Assembly: GCF_008639165.1 (NCBI RefSeq)
Contig: NZ_CP029197.1
Coordinates: 3,596,001 to 3,660,000, forward strand
Direction of reading: 5' to 3'
Length of the DNA: 64,000 nucleotides
Source: Streptomyces venezuelae ATCC 10712
Lineage (GTDB): Bacteria; Actinomycetota; Actinomycetes; Streptomycetales; Streptomycetaceae
Part shown: positions 1 to 8,098 of the stretch, piece after piece
How positions within the stretch are numbered: position 1 is the first letter of the stretch
Layout of the letters: each line of letters opens with the position of its first letter
Notes under the pieces: model-generated
What the model saw: the letters and a program-made list of their open reading frames with translations, nothing else
What the model was told of the DNA's origin: nothing
Database searches by the model: none
Translations under genes and position numbers: made by a program

Positions 1-34
1 GGCCGATCACCGCCGACCCCAGGCCGGAGGCCGA

Positions 35-1327
35 TCACCGCGCCCCCCGCTCGTCGATCCCCTTCCGGTGCGGTCCCAGGCCCGCCCTGTCCGCCGCCGA
101 CGCGCCGTGCGTCCAGCCCTCCTCGTCCCAGGCGGCACGCACGCGCGTGGTCCGGGTCTCCGGGAAGAGTTCGTCCGTGCGGTTCGTGACCGCCAGGTCG
201 CGGGAGGCGAGCGCCGGAAGGAGCGTCGGGGCCTCGGCCTCGACCCGCCGGGAGGTCGCCGCGAGCCGCGCGCCGAGCCGGTTCGCGTACGCGAGCAGGA
301 ACGACTGCCGGAAGGACTTCGTGCGCTTGCGGCCGCCGGCCCGCTGCTCCGCCTCCGCCCGGGTCATGGCCGCCGTCCCCTGCACGAGCAGCGAGGTGTA
401 GAGCAGTTCGACCGGGTCGAGGTCCGCCTCGAAGCCGACCACCGTGGAGAAGCCGTACGCCTCGTTCCACACCGCCCGGCAGTGGTTCGCGGTCGCCACC
501 GCGTCGAGCAGGATCGCCTTGGCCTGCTCGTACGGCGGTTCCACCCCGATCCGGATCGCGCCGGGCGTCTCCGGCGAGGGCGTCCCCGCCGCGAGCGTCG
601 CCTCGTCCAGACTGTGGCGGGCCATCAGCTCCTGCGCCTTCGCGGTGAGCGCCTCCGCCTCCTCCGGGTAGCCGGTCGCCTCGGCCTTCGCGAGCAGCGC
701 CCTGATCCGGCCGAGCATGCGCGGCTCCCCGGCCGTCGGCGGCGGCAGCGCCTCACCGGGGACCGGGCCCACCGCGTCGAGCCTCGGCAGCCGGACCAGG
801 AGCCGGTACAGCTCCAGGACCGTCGTCGCGTACGAGAAACGGTCCGAGGGGCGACGGCCGGACTGCTCGTCCAGCGCGTCGAGCTGCCCCTGCCAGCGGT
901 GCGGCAGCCGCTCGTAGCGGGCCGTCTCGGTCCGGATCAGCCCGGTCAGGACCCGCAGGTGGTCCTCCGACAGGTCACGGCGCGCGATCCGCACGACGTC
1001 CGCCGGCTGCCAGCCGCGCGCCCACAGGGTCCGCACGAACTCCTCGCCGCGCCGGGTCAGCTCCGCGTCGGCGCCCCGGTCGGCGGCGAGCAGCGAGGCG
1101 GCGGTGTCGAGGGAGCCGTCGTCGGTGGCGTACAACGCCTCGAAGGCCCGGTCGAGGGTGCCGCCGGTGCCACGTGCCCGGCCCGCGCCGCCCGTACCAC
1201 CGGCGCCACCAGCCCGGCCCGCGCCGCCCGTACTACCGGCGCCGCCTGCCCGGCCCGCGCCGCCCGTCCTACCGGCGCCGCCTGCCCGGCCCGCGCCGCC
1301 CGTTCCGCTCGAATTGCTCGTACTCAC
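35..1327 (-). CDS. DUF2786 domain protein with Gly-rich repeat N-terminus
   Basis: A 430-residue protein of unknown biochemical role. The central part (about residues 210-260, MLGRIRALLAKAEATGYPEE onward) matches the short helical DUF2786 domain, followed by a basic region (GGRKRTKSFRQSF). Residues 8-50 are a low-complexity Gly/Ala/Arg/Thr segment built from a 12-residue repeat. I chose the GTG at 1327 because it overlaps the stop of the upstream HxlR gene as GTGA, giving a 4-bp translationally coupled junction; the reading frame stays open for another 110 codons upstream, but that part only shadows the HxlR gene. The stop lies at the extreme left of the window inside a duplicated GGCCGATCACCGC. 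Family assignment is fairly sure; function is unknown. Confidence 0.8.
   Translation of the reverse strand: MSTSNSSGTGGAGRAGGAGRTGGAGRAGGAGSTGGAGRAGGAGGTGGAGRARGTGGTLDRAFEALYATDDGSLDTAASLLAADRGADAELTRRGEEFVRTLWARGWQPADVVRIARRDLSEDHLRVLTGLIRTETARYERLPHRWQGQLDALDEQSGRRPSDRFSYATTVLELYRLLVRLPRLDAVGPVPGEALPPPTAGEPRMLGRIRALLAKAEATGYPEEAEALTAKAQELMARHSLDEATLAAGTPSPETPGAIRIGVEPPYEQAKAILLDAVATANHCRAVWNEAYGFSTVVGFEADLDPVELLYTSLLVQGTAAMTRAEAEQRAGGRKRTKSFRQSFLLAYANRLGARLAATSRRVEAEAPTLLPALASRDLAVTNRTDELFPETRTTRVRAAWDEEGWTHGASAADRAGLGPHRKGIDERGAR
1181..1303. repeat. 36-bp tandem repeat coding for a 12-aa Gly/Ala repeat
   Basis: Three complete 36-bp units start at 1181, 1217 and 1253, with a partial fourth at 1289. 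They lie in frame within the DUF2786 gene and encode (minus strand) a repeat of the form GGAGRAGGAGxT. Units differ by only a few bases, which suggests recent slippage expansion. Confidence 0.9.
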
Positions 1328-1713
1328 GCCGTCCTCGCGTCCCATGCCTCGCGCGACCGGGCGATCACCGCGCGGTGGTCGAGCGACCAGTCGACGAGCT
1401 GCTTGATCAGGTGGGTCATGCTGTGCCCGGTCTCCGTCAGCGCGTACTCCACCTGCGGAGGCGTCGTCGGGTACACCGTCCGCGAGACCAGCCCGTCGCG
1501 TTCGAGGCGGCGCAGCGTCAGGGTCAGCATCCGCTGCGAGATCCCGGTGACGAGCCGCTGGAGTTCCCTGAACCGCTTGGGTCCCGGCGCGAGCTCGACG
1601 ACCACGTGCACGGTCCACTTGTCGCCGAGCCGGTCCTGGACGTCCCGTACCCCGCACTCCTCCGCGCAGCTCACCAAGGGTTCGGTGGTTACCTCCGTGT
1701 GCCCCTCGGACAT
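1324..1713 (-). CDS. HxlR-family winged-helix transcriptional regulator
   Basis: A 129-residue HxlR-type regulator. The winged-helix core is recognisable (DRLGDKWTVHVVVEL, then RMLTLTLRRLERDGLVSRTVYPTTPPQVEYALTE broken over the wing). Two cysteines near the N-terminus (SCAEEC) sit where redox- or electrophile-sensing HxlR/YodB proteins keep their sensing thiol, so thiol sensing is plausible but inferred. ATG at 1713 is preceded by AAGGAGG with 7-nt spacing, preferred over the TTG one codon upstream. It is divergent from the NmrA-like reductase at 1820 and overlaps the DUF2786 gene by 4 bp. HxlR/reductase divergent pairs are common, and the regulator probably represses the reductase from the 106-bp intergenic region. 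Confidence 0.88.
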   Translation of the reverse strand: MSEGHTEVTTEPLVSCAEECGVRDVQDRLGDKWTVHVVVELAPGPKRFRELQRLVTGISQRMLTLTLRRLERDGLVSRTVYPTTPPQVEYALTETGHSMTHLIKQLVDWSLDHRAVIARSREAWDARTA

Positions 1714-1819
1714 CAATGTGCCTCCTTACGCGATCTTCTCCGCCCCCTCACGATGGTCTCAGCCATCACGTCGTCACCACGGCCCCAGGGCCCAGGCCCG
1801 AGGTCCCCCGGGGGGAATC

Positions 1820-2638
1820 ATGCTGCTCGTCACCGGTGTCTCCGGCGCTCTCGGCGCGCTCGTCGCCGAACGGCTCGCCGGCCGCGAGGACGTCGTCCTC
1901 GGTACGCGCGCGGGGCTGCCCGGCACCCGCCGCCTCGACTTCGACGCGCCCGAGACCCTGCCGGAGGCCCTCACCGAGGTGGAGACACTGCTGCTCATCT
2001 CCGCCGGGTACGGGGAGGACGACACGGTCGTCGCCCGTCACGAGGCCGCGATATCGGCGGCGGAGGCGGCGGGCGTGAGCCATGTCGTCTACACGAGCCT
2101 CTCCGGCGACGGCGACCACCTCACGTACGCGCTGGCCCACCGCTGGACCGAGCGGCGGCTGCGGAACTCCCCCACGCTCGACTGGACGATCCTCCGCAAC
2201 GGCCTCTACGCCGAGTTCCTCACCTGGATCGCGGCGCCCGACGCCGAGAACCGGATCACCGGCCCCCTCGGCGAGGGCCGCCTCGCCGCCGTCGCCCGCG
2301 CGGACCTCGCCGACGTCGCGGTCGCGGTCGCGACGGACCCGGGGGCGCACCGGAACCGGGTGTACGAGCTGGTCGGCGAGCGCGCCCTGGGCGGCGCCGA
2401 GCTCGCGGAGGCGCTGGGCGCCACGTACGCCCCGGGGACGCTCGCCGAGGCCCGCGCCGCGATCGCCGCGTCCGGGGCGGTGCCGTTCCAGGTGCCGATG
2501 CTGGCGAGCACGTACTCGGCGATCGCCCACGGCTTCATGGACGGTACGGGGATCGCGAGCGACCTGCGGACGCTGCTCGGCGGCCGCGAACCGCTCGACG
2601 CGCTGGACGTGTTCGTGAAGACCGTCCGGGAGGGGTAA
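1820..2638 (+). CDS. NmrA/SDR-family NAD(P)-binding reductase (QOR2-like)
   Basis: A 272-residue atypical short-chain dehydrogenase. It opens with the Rossmann glycine motif (VTGVSGALGALVAERL, residues 3-18) and keeps features of the NmrA/YtfG quinone-reductase group: LLLISAGYGEDD, then VYTSLSGDGDHLTYALAHRWTERRL and WTILRNGLYAEF. Family members reduce quinones or act as NAD(P) sensors; the substrate here cannot be told. The ATG at 1820 follows GGGGGGAA. The divergent HxlR regulator at 1713 suggests induction by electrophiles or quinones, as in ytfG/hxlR-type pairs (inference). Confidence 0.85.
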   Translation: MLLVTGVSGALGALVAERLAGREDVVLGTRAGLPGTRRLDFDAPETLPEALTEVETLLLISAGYGEDDTVVARHEAAISAAEAAGVSHVVYTSLSGDGDHLTYALAHRWTERRLRNSPTLDWTILRNGLYAEFLTWIAAPDAENRITGPLGEGRLAAVARADLADVAVAVATDPGAHRNRVYELVGERALGGAELAEALGATYAPGTLAEARAAIAASGAVPFQVPMLASTYSAIAHGFMDGTGIASDLRTLLGGREPLDALDVFVKTVREG

Positions 2639-2743
2639 GGGGGGCGAAAGGTGGGAGGCCCCGGGGGGGGTAGGGCCAGGCATACCCCCCGTACGCCCCT
2701 CAGTGGTCGTGATCGGCGAGGGCGGAAACGGTTCGCTTGAGGC

Positions 2744-3592
2744 ATGACCTCGACAGCCCCGCCGCCCGCCCTCGCCCACTCCCCCGCCGCCGCGTCCCCG
2801 CCTGCCGTACGGCTCCGGGGGCTCACCCGGCACCATCGGGACGTCCGGGCGCTGGACGGCGTCGACCTCGACTTCCTCGCCGGGACGTTCACCGCCGTCA
2901 TGGGCCCCTCGGGCTCCGGCAAGTCGACGCTGCTCCAGTGCGCGGCCGGGCTCGACCGGCCCACCGCCGGGCGGGTGGAGGTCGGCGGGACCGCCCTCGA
3001 AGGCCTGAGCGAGCGGCGGTTGACCCTGCTGCGGCGGGACCGAATCGGCTTCGTCTTCCAGTCGTTCAACCTGCTGCCCTCCCTGACGGCAGCTCAGAAC
3101 GTGGCGCTGCCCCTGAGGCTCGCCGGGCGCCGCCCGTCGCGTACGGAGGTACGGGAGGCGCTGGCGCGGGTGGGGCTGGCGGGGCGGGAACGGCACAGGC
3201 CCGGCGAGTTGTCCGGCGGACAGCAGCAACGGGTCGCCATCGCCCGCGCGTTGATCACCCGGCCGGCCGTCCTCTTCGGTGACGAGCCGACGGGCGCGCT
3301 CGACTCGACGACGAGCCGCGAGGTGCTCGACATGCTGCGGGAACTGGTCGACCGGGACGGCCAGACGATCGTGATGGTCACGCACGACCCGGTCGCGGCG
3401 GCCCGCGCGGACCGCGTGGTCTTCCTGGTCGACGGCCGGGTGACGGCCGAACTGCGGTCCCCGACGGTGGAGTCGGTGGCGGCCCGGATGACGGCACTGG
3501 AGACGGCGGGAACCCGACCGACCGACGGCTGCCGAGCACCGACCGACCCCACGCCCGCCGCCCCCGTGCCCACCCGGAGTGGCTCATGCTGA
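2744..3592 (+). CDS. ABC transporter ATP-binding protein (MacB/LolD type)
   Basis: A 282-residue ATPase with Walker [11 protein letters not shown]-loop VFQSFNLLPSL, signature LSGGQQQR, Walker B AVLFGDEPTGALD and the switch histidine in MVTHD. The GALDS.T wording after Walker B is typical of the MacB/LolD group that works with FtsX-like permeases. Its stop overlaps the start of the permease at 3586 by 7 bp, so the two make one exporter or mechanotransmission complex. No regulator lies directly beside it. The C-terminal 30 residues are Pro/Thr-rich and not part of the ATPase fold. Confidence 0.95.
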   Translation: MTSTAPPPALAHSPAAASPPAVRLRGLTRHHRDVRALDGVDLDFLAGTFTAVMGPSGSGKSTLLQCAAGLDRPTAGRVEVGGTALEGLSERRLTLLRRDRIGFVFQSFNLLPSLTAAQNVALPLRLAGRRPSRTEVREALARVGLAGRERHRPGELSGGQQQRVAIARALITRPAVLFGDEPTGALDSTTSREVLDMLRELVDRDGQTIVMVTHDPVAAARADRVVFLVDGRVTAELRSPTVESVAARMTALETAGTRPTDGCRAPTDPTPAAPVPTRSGSC

Positions 3593-5766
3593 TCGTCGCC
3601 CTCTCCTCCCTCCGGGCCCGCTGGGCGTCGTTCCTCGGTGGGTTCGTCGCGCTCGCGCTCGGCGTCGGGCTGCTCGCCACCATGGGTCTCGGCCTGTCCG
3701 CGACCTTTCACGCGCCCGAGCGGTCACCTCAGCGGTTCGCGTCCTCCCCCGTCGTCGTGCAAGGTCAGGACCGACTGACGCTCGACGTGCGGCGCGGGCC
3801 CGAGACCGTGTCCGTCGAACGGCGGCTCGACCGTCCACAGCCTGTGGACAGCCGACTCCTCCGCGAACTCCGCGCCCGCTGGACCGTCACCACCTCCGAG
3901 GAACCCGCCGACCGCCGCGGGCCCCACCGCCCCGGCCACCCCGACCACCCCGACGCCGTCGGCGTCGACGCCCCCGCCGCCGACGTCCGCGCCCTCGTCG
4001 GCGCCCGTGCCCAGGTCCTCACCGGCGACGAGCGGCGGCGCGCCGACCACGACGCCGACCGGGACGCCGACGCGCTCGTCGGCCTCAACGCCCTCCTCGG
4101 CACCTCCGGCGGCGTCACCGCCTTCGTCTCCGTCTTCGTCGTCGCCTCCACCTTCGCGTTCGCCGTCGCCCTGCGCCGCCGCGAGTTCGGGCTGCTGCGG
4201 ACCGCCGGAGCCACCCCCGGCCAGATCCGCCGGCTCCTGCTCGCCGAGGCGGCGGCACTCGGCGTGGTCGCCTCCGCCGCCGGCTGCGCGCTCGGCGCCC
4301 TGGGGGCGCCGCTGCTCGCCCGTACCCTCGTCGACGGCGGCCTCGCGCCGGAGTGGTTCACGGTCGGCGGCCCGGTCTGGCCCTTCCACACCGCGTTCTG
4401 GACGGGCGTGACCGTCGCCCTCGCGGGGGCCATCGCCGCGTCCCGGCGCGCCGGGAAGGTCGGCCCGACGGCCGCGCTCCGCGAGGCCGACGTGGACGCG
4501 GACGCCCTGCCCCTCGGCCGCGCGGTGCTCGGCACGGGACTGCTCCTGGCCGGCGTCGGACTGCTGGTCTGGACGTGCGTCACGGACCCGTCGGCGCTGC
4601 TCAAACGGAAGACGTACACGACCCTTCCGATGCTCCTGATCACCGGCGTCGCCCTGCTCTCCCCGCTGCTGGTCCGGCCGGCGGCCCGGCTGCTGAGGCT
4701 GCGGGGAGCCGTGGGAACGCTGGTACGGGAGAACAGCGCGGCCTCCGTACGCCGTACCGCCGCCGTCGCCGCCCCGGTCCTGGTGACGGTGGCGCTCGCG
4801 GGGACGCTGTTCGGCTCGGCGACGAGCGTCACGCGCGCGAAGGGGACGGAGGCGAGGGAGCAGACGGCCGCGCAGTACGTGGTCACGGGCGTCGACGAAC
4901 CCGACCGCACGGGCGGGCCGCGACCGGTTGCCGTGCCGCCCGGGGCGGTCGTCTCCCCCACCGGGCCGACCTCCCTGTTCGTACGGGACGGGGACGCGGC
5001 CGTCGTGAAGTACGGAGCCCGCGCGGTCACCGACCCGGCGGCGTTCGCCGAGCTCGCCCGGCTGCCCGTGGTCGCGGGCGACCTGCGGGACCTCGACGAC
5101 CGCTCGATCGTTGTCAACGAGGAGTTCGAGCGGCGCCGGGTCGGCGAGACCGTCGAGGTCTGGCGCGCCGACGGGACCGGTCCGGTACGGCTCCGGATCG
5201 CGGCCGTCCTCGCCCTCGGCACCGGCGACAACGGCCCGTACGTCACCCGGGCGAACGCCCCCGGCTCCGCCCCCGACCGGATCGACGCCAGCGGCGGCGG
5301 TACGGCGACGGTACAGGCCCTGGAGGCGAGCGGCGGCACCGTCAGGACGGCGGCCGCATGGGCCGAGGCCGAGCGCCCGGCGAGCGGCAGCCCGCAGGCC
5401 CGGCTCGGCATGGTGCTCGTCCTCGGCGTCGCCCTCGTCTACACGGTGATCGGCCTGGCCAACACCCTGCTCATGGCGACCTCCGTACGCCGCGGGGAGC
5501 TGGCCTCGCTACGGCTCGCCGGAGCGACCCGGGCCCAGATCCTGCGGGTCGTGACGGGCGAGGCGACGCTGGCCGTCGCGATCGGCACGCTGCTCGGCCT
5601 CGCGGTCACCGCGCTGGTCCTCGGCACCCTGGGAGCGGGCCTCGCGGCCCTCTCGGCACCGGTGGCCCTGGCGCTCCCGTGGACCACGGTGGGCGCGTCG
5701 GCGGGCGTGTGCGCGACGGTCGCGATCGCCGCGTCGGCCCTCCCCGCGTGGCGGCTGACGCGCTGA
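3586..5766 (+). CDS. FtsX-like ABC transporter permease
   Basis: A 726-residue membrane protein with duplicated FtsX cores. There is one N-terminal helix (about residues 10-38), a short extracytoplasmic segment of roughly 110 residues rich in Arg/Asp/His, then helices around 175-205, 225-250 and 265-290. A second half repeats the pattern (helices near 315-335, 345-360, 395-415, and three at the C-terminus, with VIGLANTLLMATSVRRGELASLRLAGAT split across the FtsX signature). It belongs to the upstream ATPase. Proteins of this group extrude lipids or peptides or transmit force; the substrate cannot be told. The first periplasmic domain is shorter than usual. Confidence 0.92.
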   Translation: MLIVALSSLRARWASFLGGFVALALGVGLLATMGLGLSATFHAPERSPQRFASSPVVVQGQDRLTLDVRRGPETVSVERRLDRPQPVDSRLLRELRARWTVTTSEEPADRRGPHRPGHPDHPDAVGVDAPAADVRALVGARAQVLTGDERRRADHDADRDADALVGLNALLGTSGGVTAFVSVFVVASTFAFAVALRRREFGLLRTAGATPGQIRRLLLAEAAALGVVASAAGCALGALGAPLLARTLVDGGLAPEWFTVGGPVWPFHTAFWTGVTVALAGAIAASRRAGKVGPTAALREADVDADALPLGRAVLGTGLLLAGVGLLVWTCVTDPSALLKRKTYTTLPMLLITGVALLSPLLVRPAARLLRLRGAVGTLVRENSAASVRRTAAVAAPVLVTVALAGTLFGSATSVTRAKGTEAREQTAAQYVVTGVDEPDRTGGPRPVAVPPGAVVSPTGPTSLFVRDGDAAVVKYGARAVTDPAAFAELARLPVVAGDLRDLDDRSIVVNEEFERRRVGETVEVWRADGTGPVRLRIAAVLALGTGDNGPYVTRANAPGSAPDRIDASGGGTATVQALEASGGTVRTAAAWAEAERPASGSPQARLGMVLVLGVALVYTVIGLANTLLMATSVRRGELASLRLAGATRAQILRVVTGEATLAVAIGTLLGLAVTALVLGTLGAGLAALSAPVALALPWTTVGASAGVCATVAIAASALPAWRLTR

Positions 5767-5893
5767 GCGGCGATGGTGGGACGGACGGGGCGGTGACCGG
5801 GGTCGGAGCCGGGTCACCGCCCCGTCCACCCGCCCCGTCCACCCGCGCGGAAGGCCTTGCGGCGCGTTCTGCCGGACGGTGATTCTTGGTCCC

Positions 5894-6262
5894 GTGCCGG
5901 GACAGCGGAAGCGGAAGAGACAGCGGGAGCGGGAGCGCTCGGGCCAGGCGGACCGTTTCGGCCCGGAGGCCGGGCGCTGGGAGCTCCGCTACGCGACGAG
6001 GGACGAGTCGGAGTGGCGGGCGGAACTCGGCCGCCTCCGGACGGAGGAGCCGGACCTCGACTGGGACGCGATCAGGGTCGACATGCTCTGCGGCCGGTCG
6101 ACGCACCCGACGACGTACCAACTGAGCGTCTTCGTCCCCCACGCACCGGAAGGCGACCCCCACGCGCCGGAAAGCGCACCCGGCGCACCGGAGAGCGACC
6201 CCCGCCCAACGATGACGGCCCCCGAACCGCCGGGGCCGACCCCGCCAGCCGAACGGCCGTAG
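5894..6262 (+). CDS. small hypothetical protein, basic N-terminus
   Basis: A 122-residue protein that I do not recognise as a named family. It starts with a run of Arg/Lys/Gln (GQRKRKRQRERER), has a compact middle (WELRYATRDESEWRAELGRL ... DLDWDAIRVDMLCGR ... TTYQLSVF), and ends in a Pro/Ala/Glu-rich tail with an imperfect HAPEGDP/HAPESAP repeat. The start could be GTG 5894 (chosen because related streptomycete proteins, from memory, begin at the basic run) or GTG 5879. No good ribosome binding site decides between them. It stands alone, 110-130 bp after the ABC permease, and is followed by a bidirectional hairpin. Confidence 0.6.
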   Translation: MPGQRKRKRQRERERSGQADRFGPEAGRWELRYATRDESEWRAELGRLRTEEPDLDWDAIRVDMLCGRSTHPTTYQLSVFVPHAPEGDPHAPESAPGAPESDPRPTMTAPEPPGPTPPAERP

Positions 6263-6297
6263 CCCGAGACCCCCTGGCCGGGTCCCGGGGCAAGCGA

Positions 6298-6330
6298 GGG
6301 CCGGGGCGCACCCCCGTGTCGCCCCGGCCC
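6298..6330. terminator. bidirectional hairpin terminator
   Basis: An 11-bp perfect GC stem (gggccggggcg / cgccccggccc) with an 11-nt loop lies between the convergent 5894 and 6951 genes. There is no T-run, as is usual for Streptomyces hairpin terminators. Confidence 0.6.
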
Positions 6331-6370
6331 AGCCCACCTCGGGCCCGCCCCGCCGGCCCCCGCGAGCTAG

Positions 6371-6406
6371 GCCGACTACGCCGACTACGCCGATTACGCC
6401 GACTTC
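6371..6406. repeat. 9-bp tandem repeat across the GNAT stop codon
   Basis: Four 9-bp units (gccgactac, gccgactac, gccgattac, gccgacttc). Read on the minus strand they are in frame with the GNAT gene, so the true TAA is followed by two further in-frame TAG stops nine bases apart. Confidence 0.85.
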
Positions 6407-6951
6407 GCCGCACGCCATTCCGGCGCGAGGACCGACCAGACCTCCTCGTCGTGGCGCCTGCCCCGGTAGGGGTAGCTCGCCCGCAGGACGCCGTCCTTGG
6501 ACATGCCGAGGCGGCGGGCCACCGCGATGCTCGGCTCGTTGTCCGAGGAGACCACCCACTCGACCCGATGGACGCCGCGTACCTCGATCGCCCAGTCGAT
6601 GAGCAGCCGCGCGGCCCGGGTCACCAACCCCTTGCCGGCACCGGCCGGTTCGAGCCAGCAGCCCGCCTCGGCCGTGCCGTCCTCGGCGTCCAGCTTCCGG
6701 AGGATCACCGCGCCGACGAGGGTGCCGTCGAACCAGATGCCGTGGATGCGTCCCGTGTCGGCGGCGGCCTTCTCCGCATACAGGCGGAGGAACGCCCGGC
6801 TCGACTCCAGGTCGGTGACCACGTCGGGGAGTCCGTTGCGCGCGCCGATGAACTCGCGGCCCCGGTCCATGTGCGCGAGGAACTCCTCGGCCTGCCACGG
6901 TTCGAGCGGGCGCAGCTCCCCGCCCTCGTCTCCCAGAGGTATCGCGTACAT
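6394..6951 (-). CDS. GNAT acetyltransferase, RimJ/RimL type
   Basis: A 185-residue GNAT enzyme. The acyl-CoA-binding motif is in AGAGKGLVTRAARLLIDWA, followed by the RimJ/RimL-style HRVEWVVSSDNEPSIAVARR and LGMSKDGVLR. Family members acetylate protein N-termini or small amines using acetyl-CoA; the target is unknown. I start at ATG 6951 because GGAAGG lies 8 nt upstream; an 18-codon upstream extension has no support. It stands alone between convergent and co-directional neighbours. Its last two codons and stop sit in a 9-bp tandem repeat. Confidence 0.9.
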   Translation of the reverse strand: MYAIPLGDEGGELRPLEPWQAEEFLAHMDRGREFIGARNGLPDVVTDLESSRAFLRLYAEKAAADTGRIHGIWFDGTLVGAVILRKLDAEDGTAEAGCWLEPAGAGKGLVTRAARLLIDWAIEVRGVHRVEWVVSSDNEPSIAVARRLGMSKDGVLRASYPYRGRRHDEEVWSVLAPEWRAAKSA

Positions 6952-7027
6952 CGTCGTCGCCTTCCACGGTCGGAACCAGCCTTCGGGGCGGCCGGATCGT
7001 CTCATCCGCCCGCCGCTCGGCAGGGTG

Positions 7028-7954
7028 TCACGGGATCAGGATCAGCTTCCCGCGCGCGTGCCCCGATTCGCTCAGTTCCTGGGCGCGGGCCGCCTCCTTC
7101 AGCGGAAGCGTTTCGGCGAGCCGGACCTTGAGGGTCCCGGCGGCGGCCCCGCGCGCGTGCTCCGTGAGTCCGGCCCGTACGGCGTCGGCCTCCCCTATGA
7201 CCCCGGAGAACGTGATCCCGTACTTCTCGGCGTCCACGTCGGCGATCGTGACGATCCGCTTCTTCGCCGCGTCGCCCCCGCCCAGGAGCTCGATCGCGAC
7301 CGGCAGGACACCGTGCCCGGCCGCGTCGAAGACGGCGTGGACGCCGTCGGGGGCGGCGGCCCGCACCCGGTCGGCGAGGCCCTCGCCGTACGCGACCGGG
7401 ATCGCCCCGAGTTCGCGCAGGTAGGCGTGGTTGGACTCGGACGCGCTGCCGATCACCGTGACCCCGGCCGCGACGGCGAGCTGGACGCCCACCGAGCCGA
7501 CGACCCCCGCCGCACCGTGCAGGAACAGCGTCTCGCCCGCCCGTACGCCGAGCAGGTCGAGGACCCGTTGGGCCGTCTCGCCGGCCACCGGGAGGCTCGC
7601 GGCGATCCCCCAGGGCAGCCCGGCCGGCTTGGGCACGACGATGTCGGCGATGGCGTACTCGGCGTAGGCGCCGGTCTTCGTCCAGCCGAGGACCTCGTCG
7701 CCGACGGCCAGGCCGGTGACGCCCTCGCCGAGCTGGTCGACGGTGCCGGCGAACTCCAGGCCGGGGACGGCGGGGAAGGTGGTGGGGTAGAACTCCTCGA
7801 CCCAGCCGTAACGGCGCTTCCAGTCCACCGGGTTGACGCCGACGGCTGCCACCTTCACCCGGACCTCGCCGGGGCCGGGCTGCGGTACGGCGAGTCCGCT
7901 CGTGTGCCGCAGCACCTCGGGGCCCCCGAACTCCTCGTACACGGTCGCTTCCAT
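7028..7954 (-). CDS. zinc-free MDR-family NADP-dependent oxidoreductase
   Basis: A 308-residue medium-chain dehydrogenase/reductase of the quinone-oxidoreductase group. It shows the GroES-like domain (VGVNPVDWKRRYGW, FPAVPGLEFAGTV), the NADP-binding segment LFLHGAAGVVGSVGVQLA and the C-terminal GHARGKLIL. The structural zinc cysteines of alcohol dehydrogenases are absent. It probably reduces alpha,beta-unsaturated carbonyls or quinones with NADPH. ATG 7954 has GGAGG at 5-nt spacing and is preferred over ATG 7966. It is divergent from the LuxR-type regulator at 8099, which may control it (inference from arrangement). Confidence 0.9.
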   Translation of the reverse strand: MEATVYEEFGGPEVLRHTSGLAVPQPGPGEVRVKVAAVGVNPVDWKRRYGWVEEFYPTTFPAVPGLEFAGTVDQLGEGVTGLAVGDEVLGWTKTGAYAEYAIADIVVPKPAGLPWGIAASLPVAGETAQRVLDLLGVRAGETLFLHGAAGVVGSVGVQLAVAAGVTVIGSASESNHAYLRELGAIPVAYGEGLADRVRAAAPDGVHAVFDAAGHGVLPVAIELLGGGDAAKKRIVTIADVDAEKYGITFSGVIGEADAVRAGLTEHARGAAAGTLKVRLAETLPLKEAARAQELSESGHARGKLILIP

Positions 7955-8085
7955 CTCGGCCTCCATCACGCCTCGCCAACGCTCTCGACGTGATCCAGAC
8001 TGCGCCCCGCGCCACCCTCCCCCCGCCCGCCCAACGGCCAGTCCCACCTGGCCGAAAGACTGGCCGTCACCTGTCCTCCCCCGCG

Positions 8086-8091
8086 TACGCT
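8086..8091 (+). promoter_or_regulatory. -10 hexamer of a probable leaderless promoter
   Basis: TACGCT lies 7 nt before the ATG at 8099, so transcription would begin at or next to the start codon. There is no ribosome binding site. Confidence 0.5.
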
Positions 8092-8098
8092 CGACCGC

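Noticed and set aside
1766..3385. A 539-codon minus-strand frame opposite the reductase and ABC ATPase genes
   Set aside because: It is an antisense shadow typical of high-GC DNA. It has no motif, and its composition (Arg/Gly/Pro/Gln) is that of a mirrored coding strand, while the plus-strand genes have clear family motifs.
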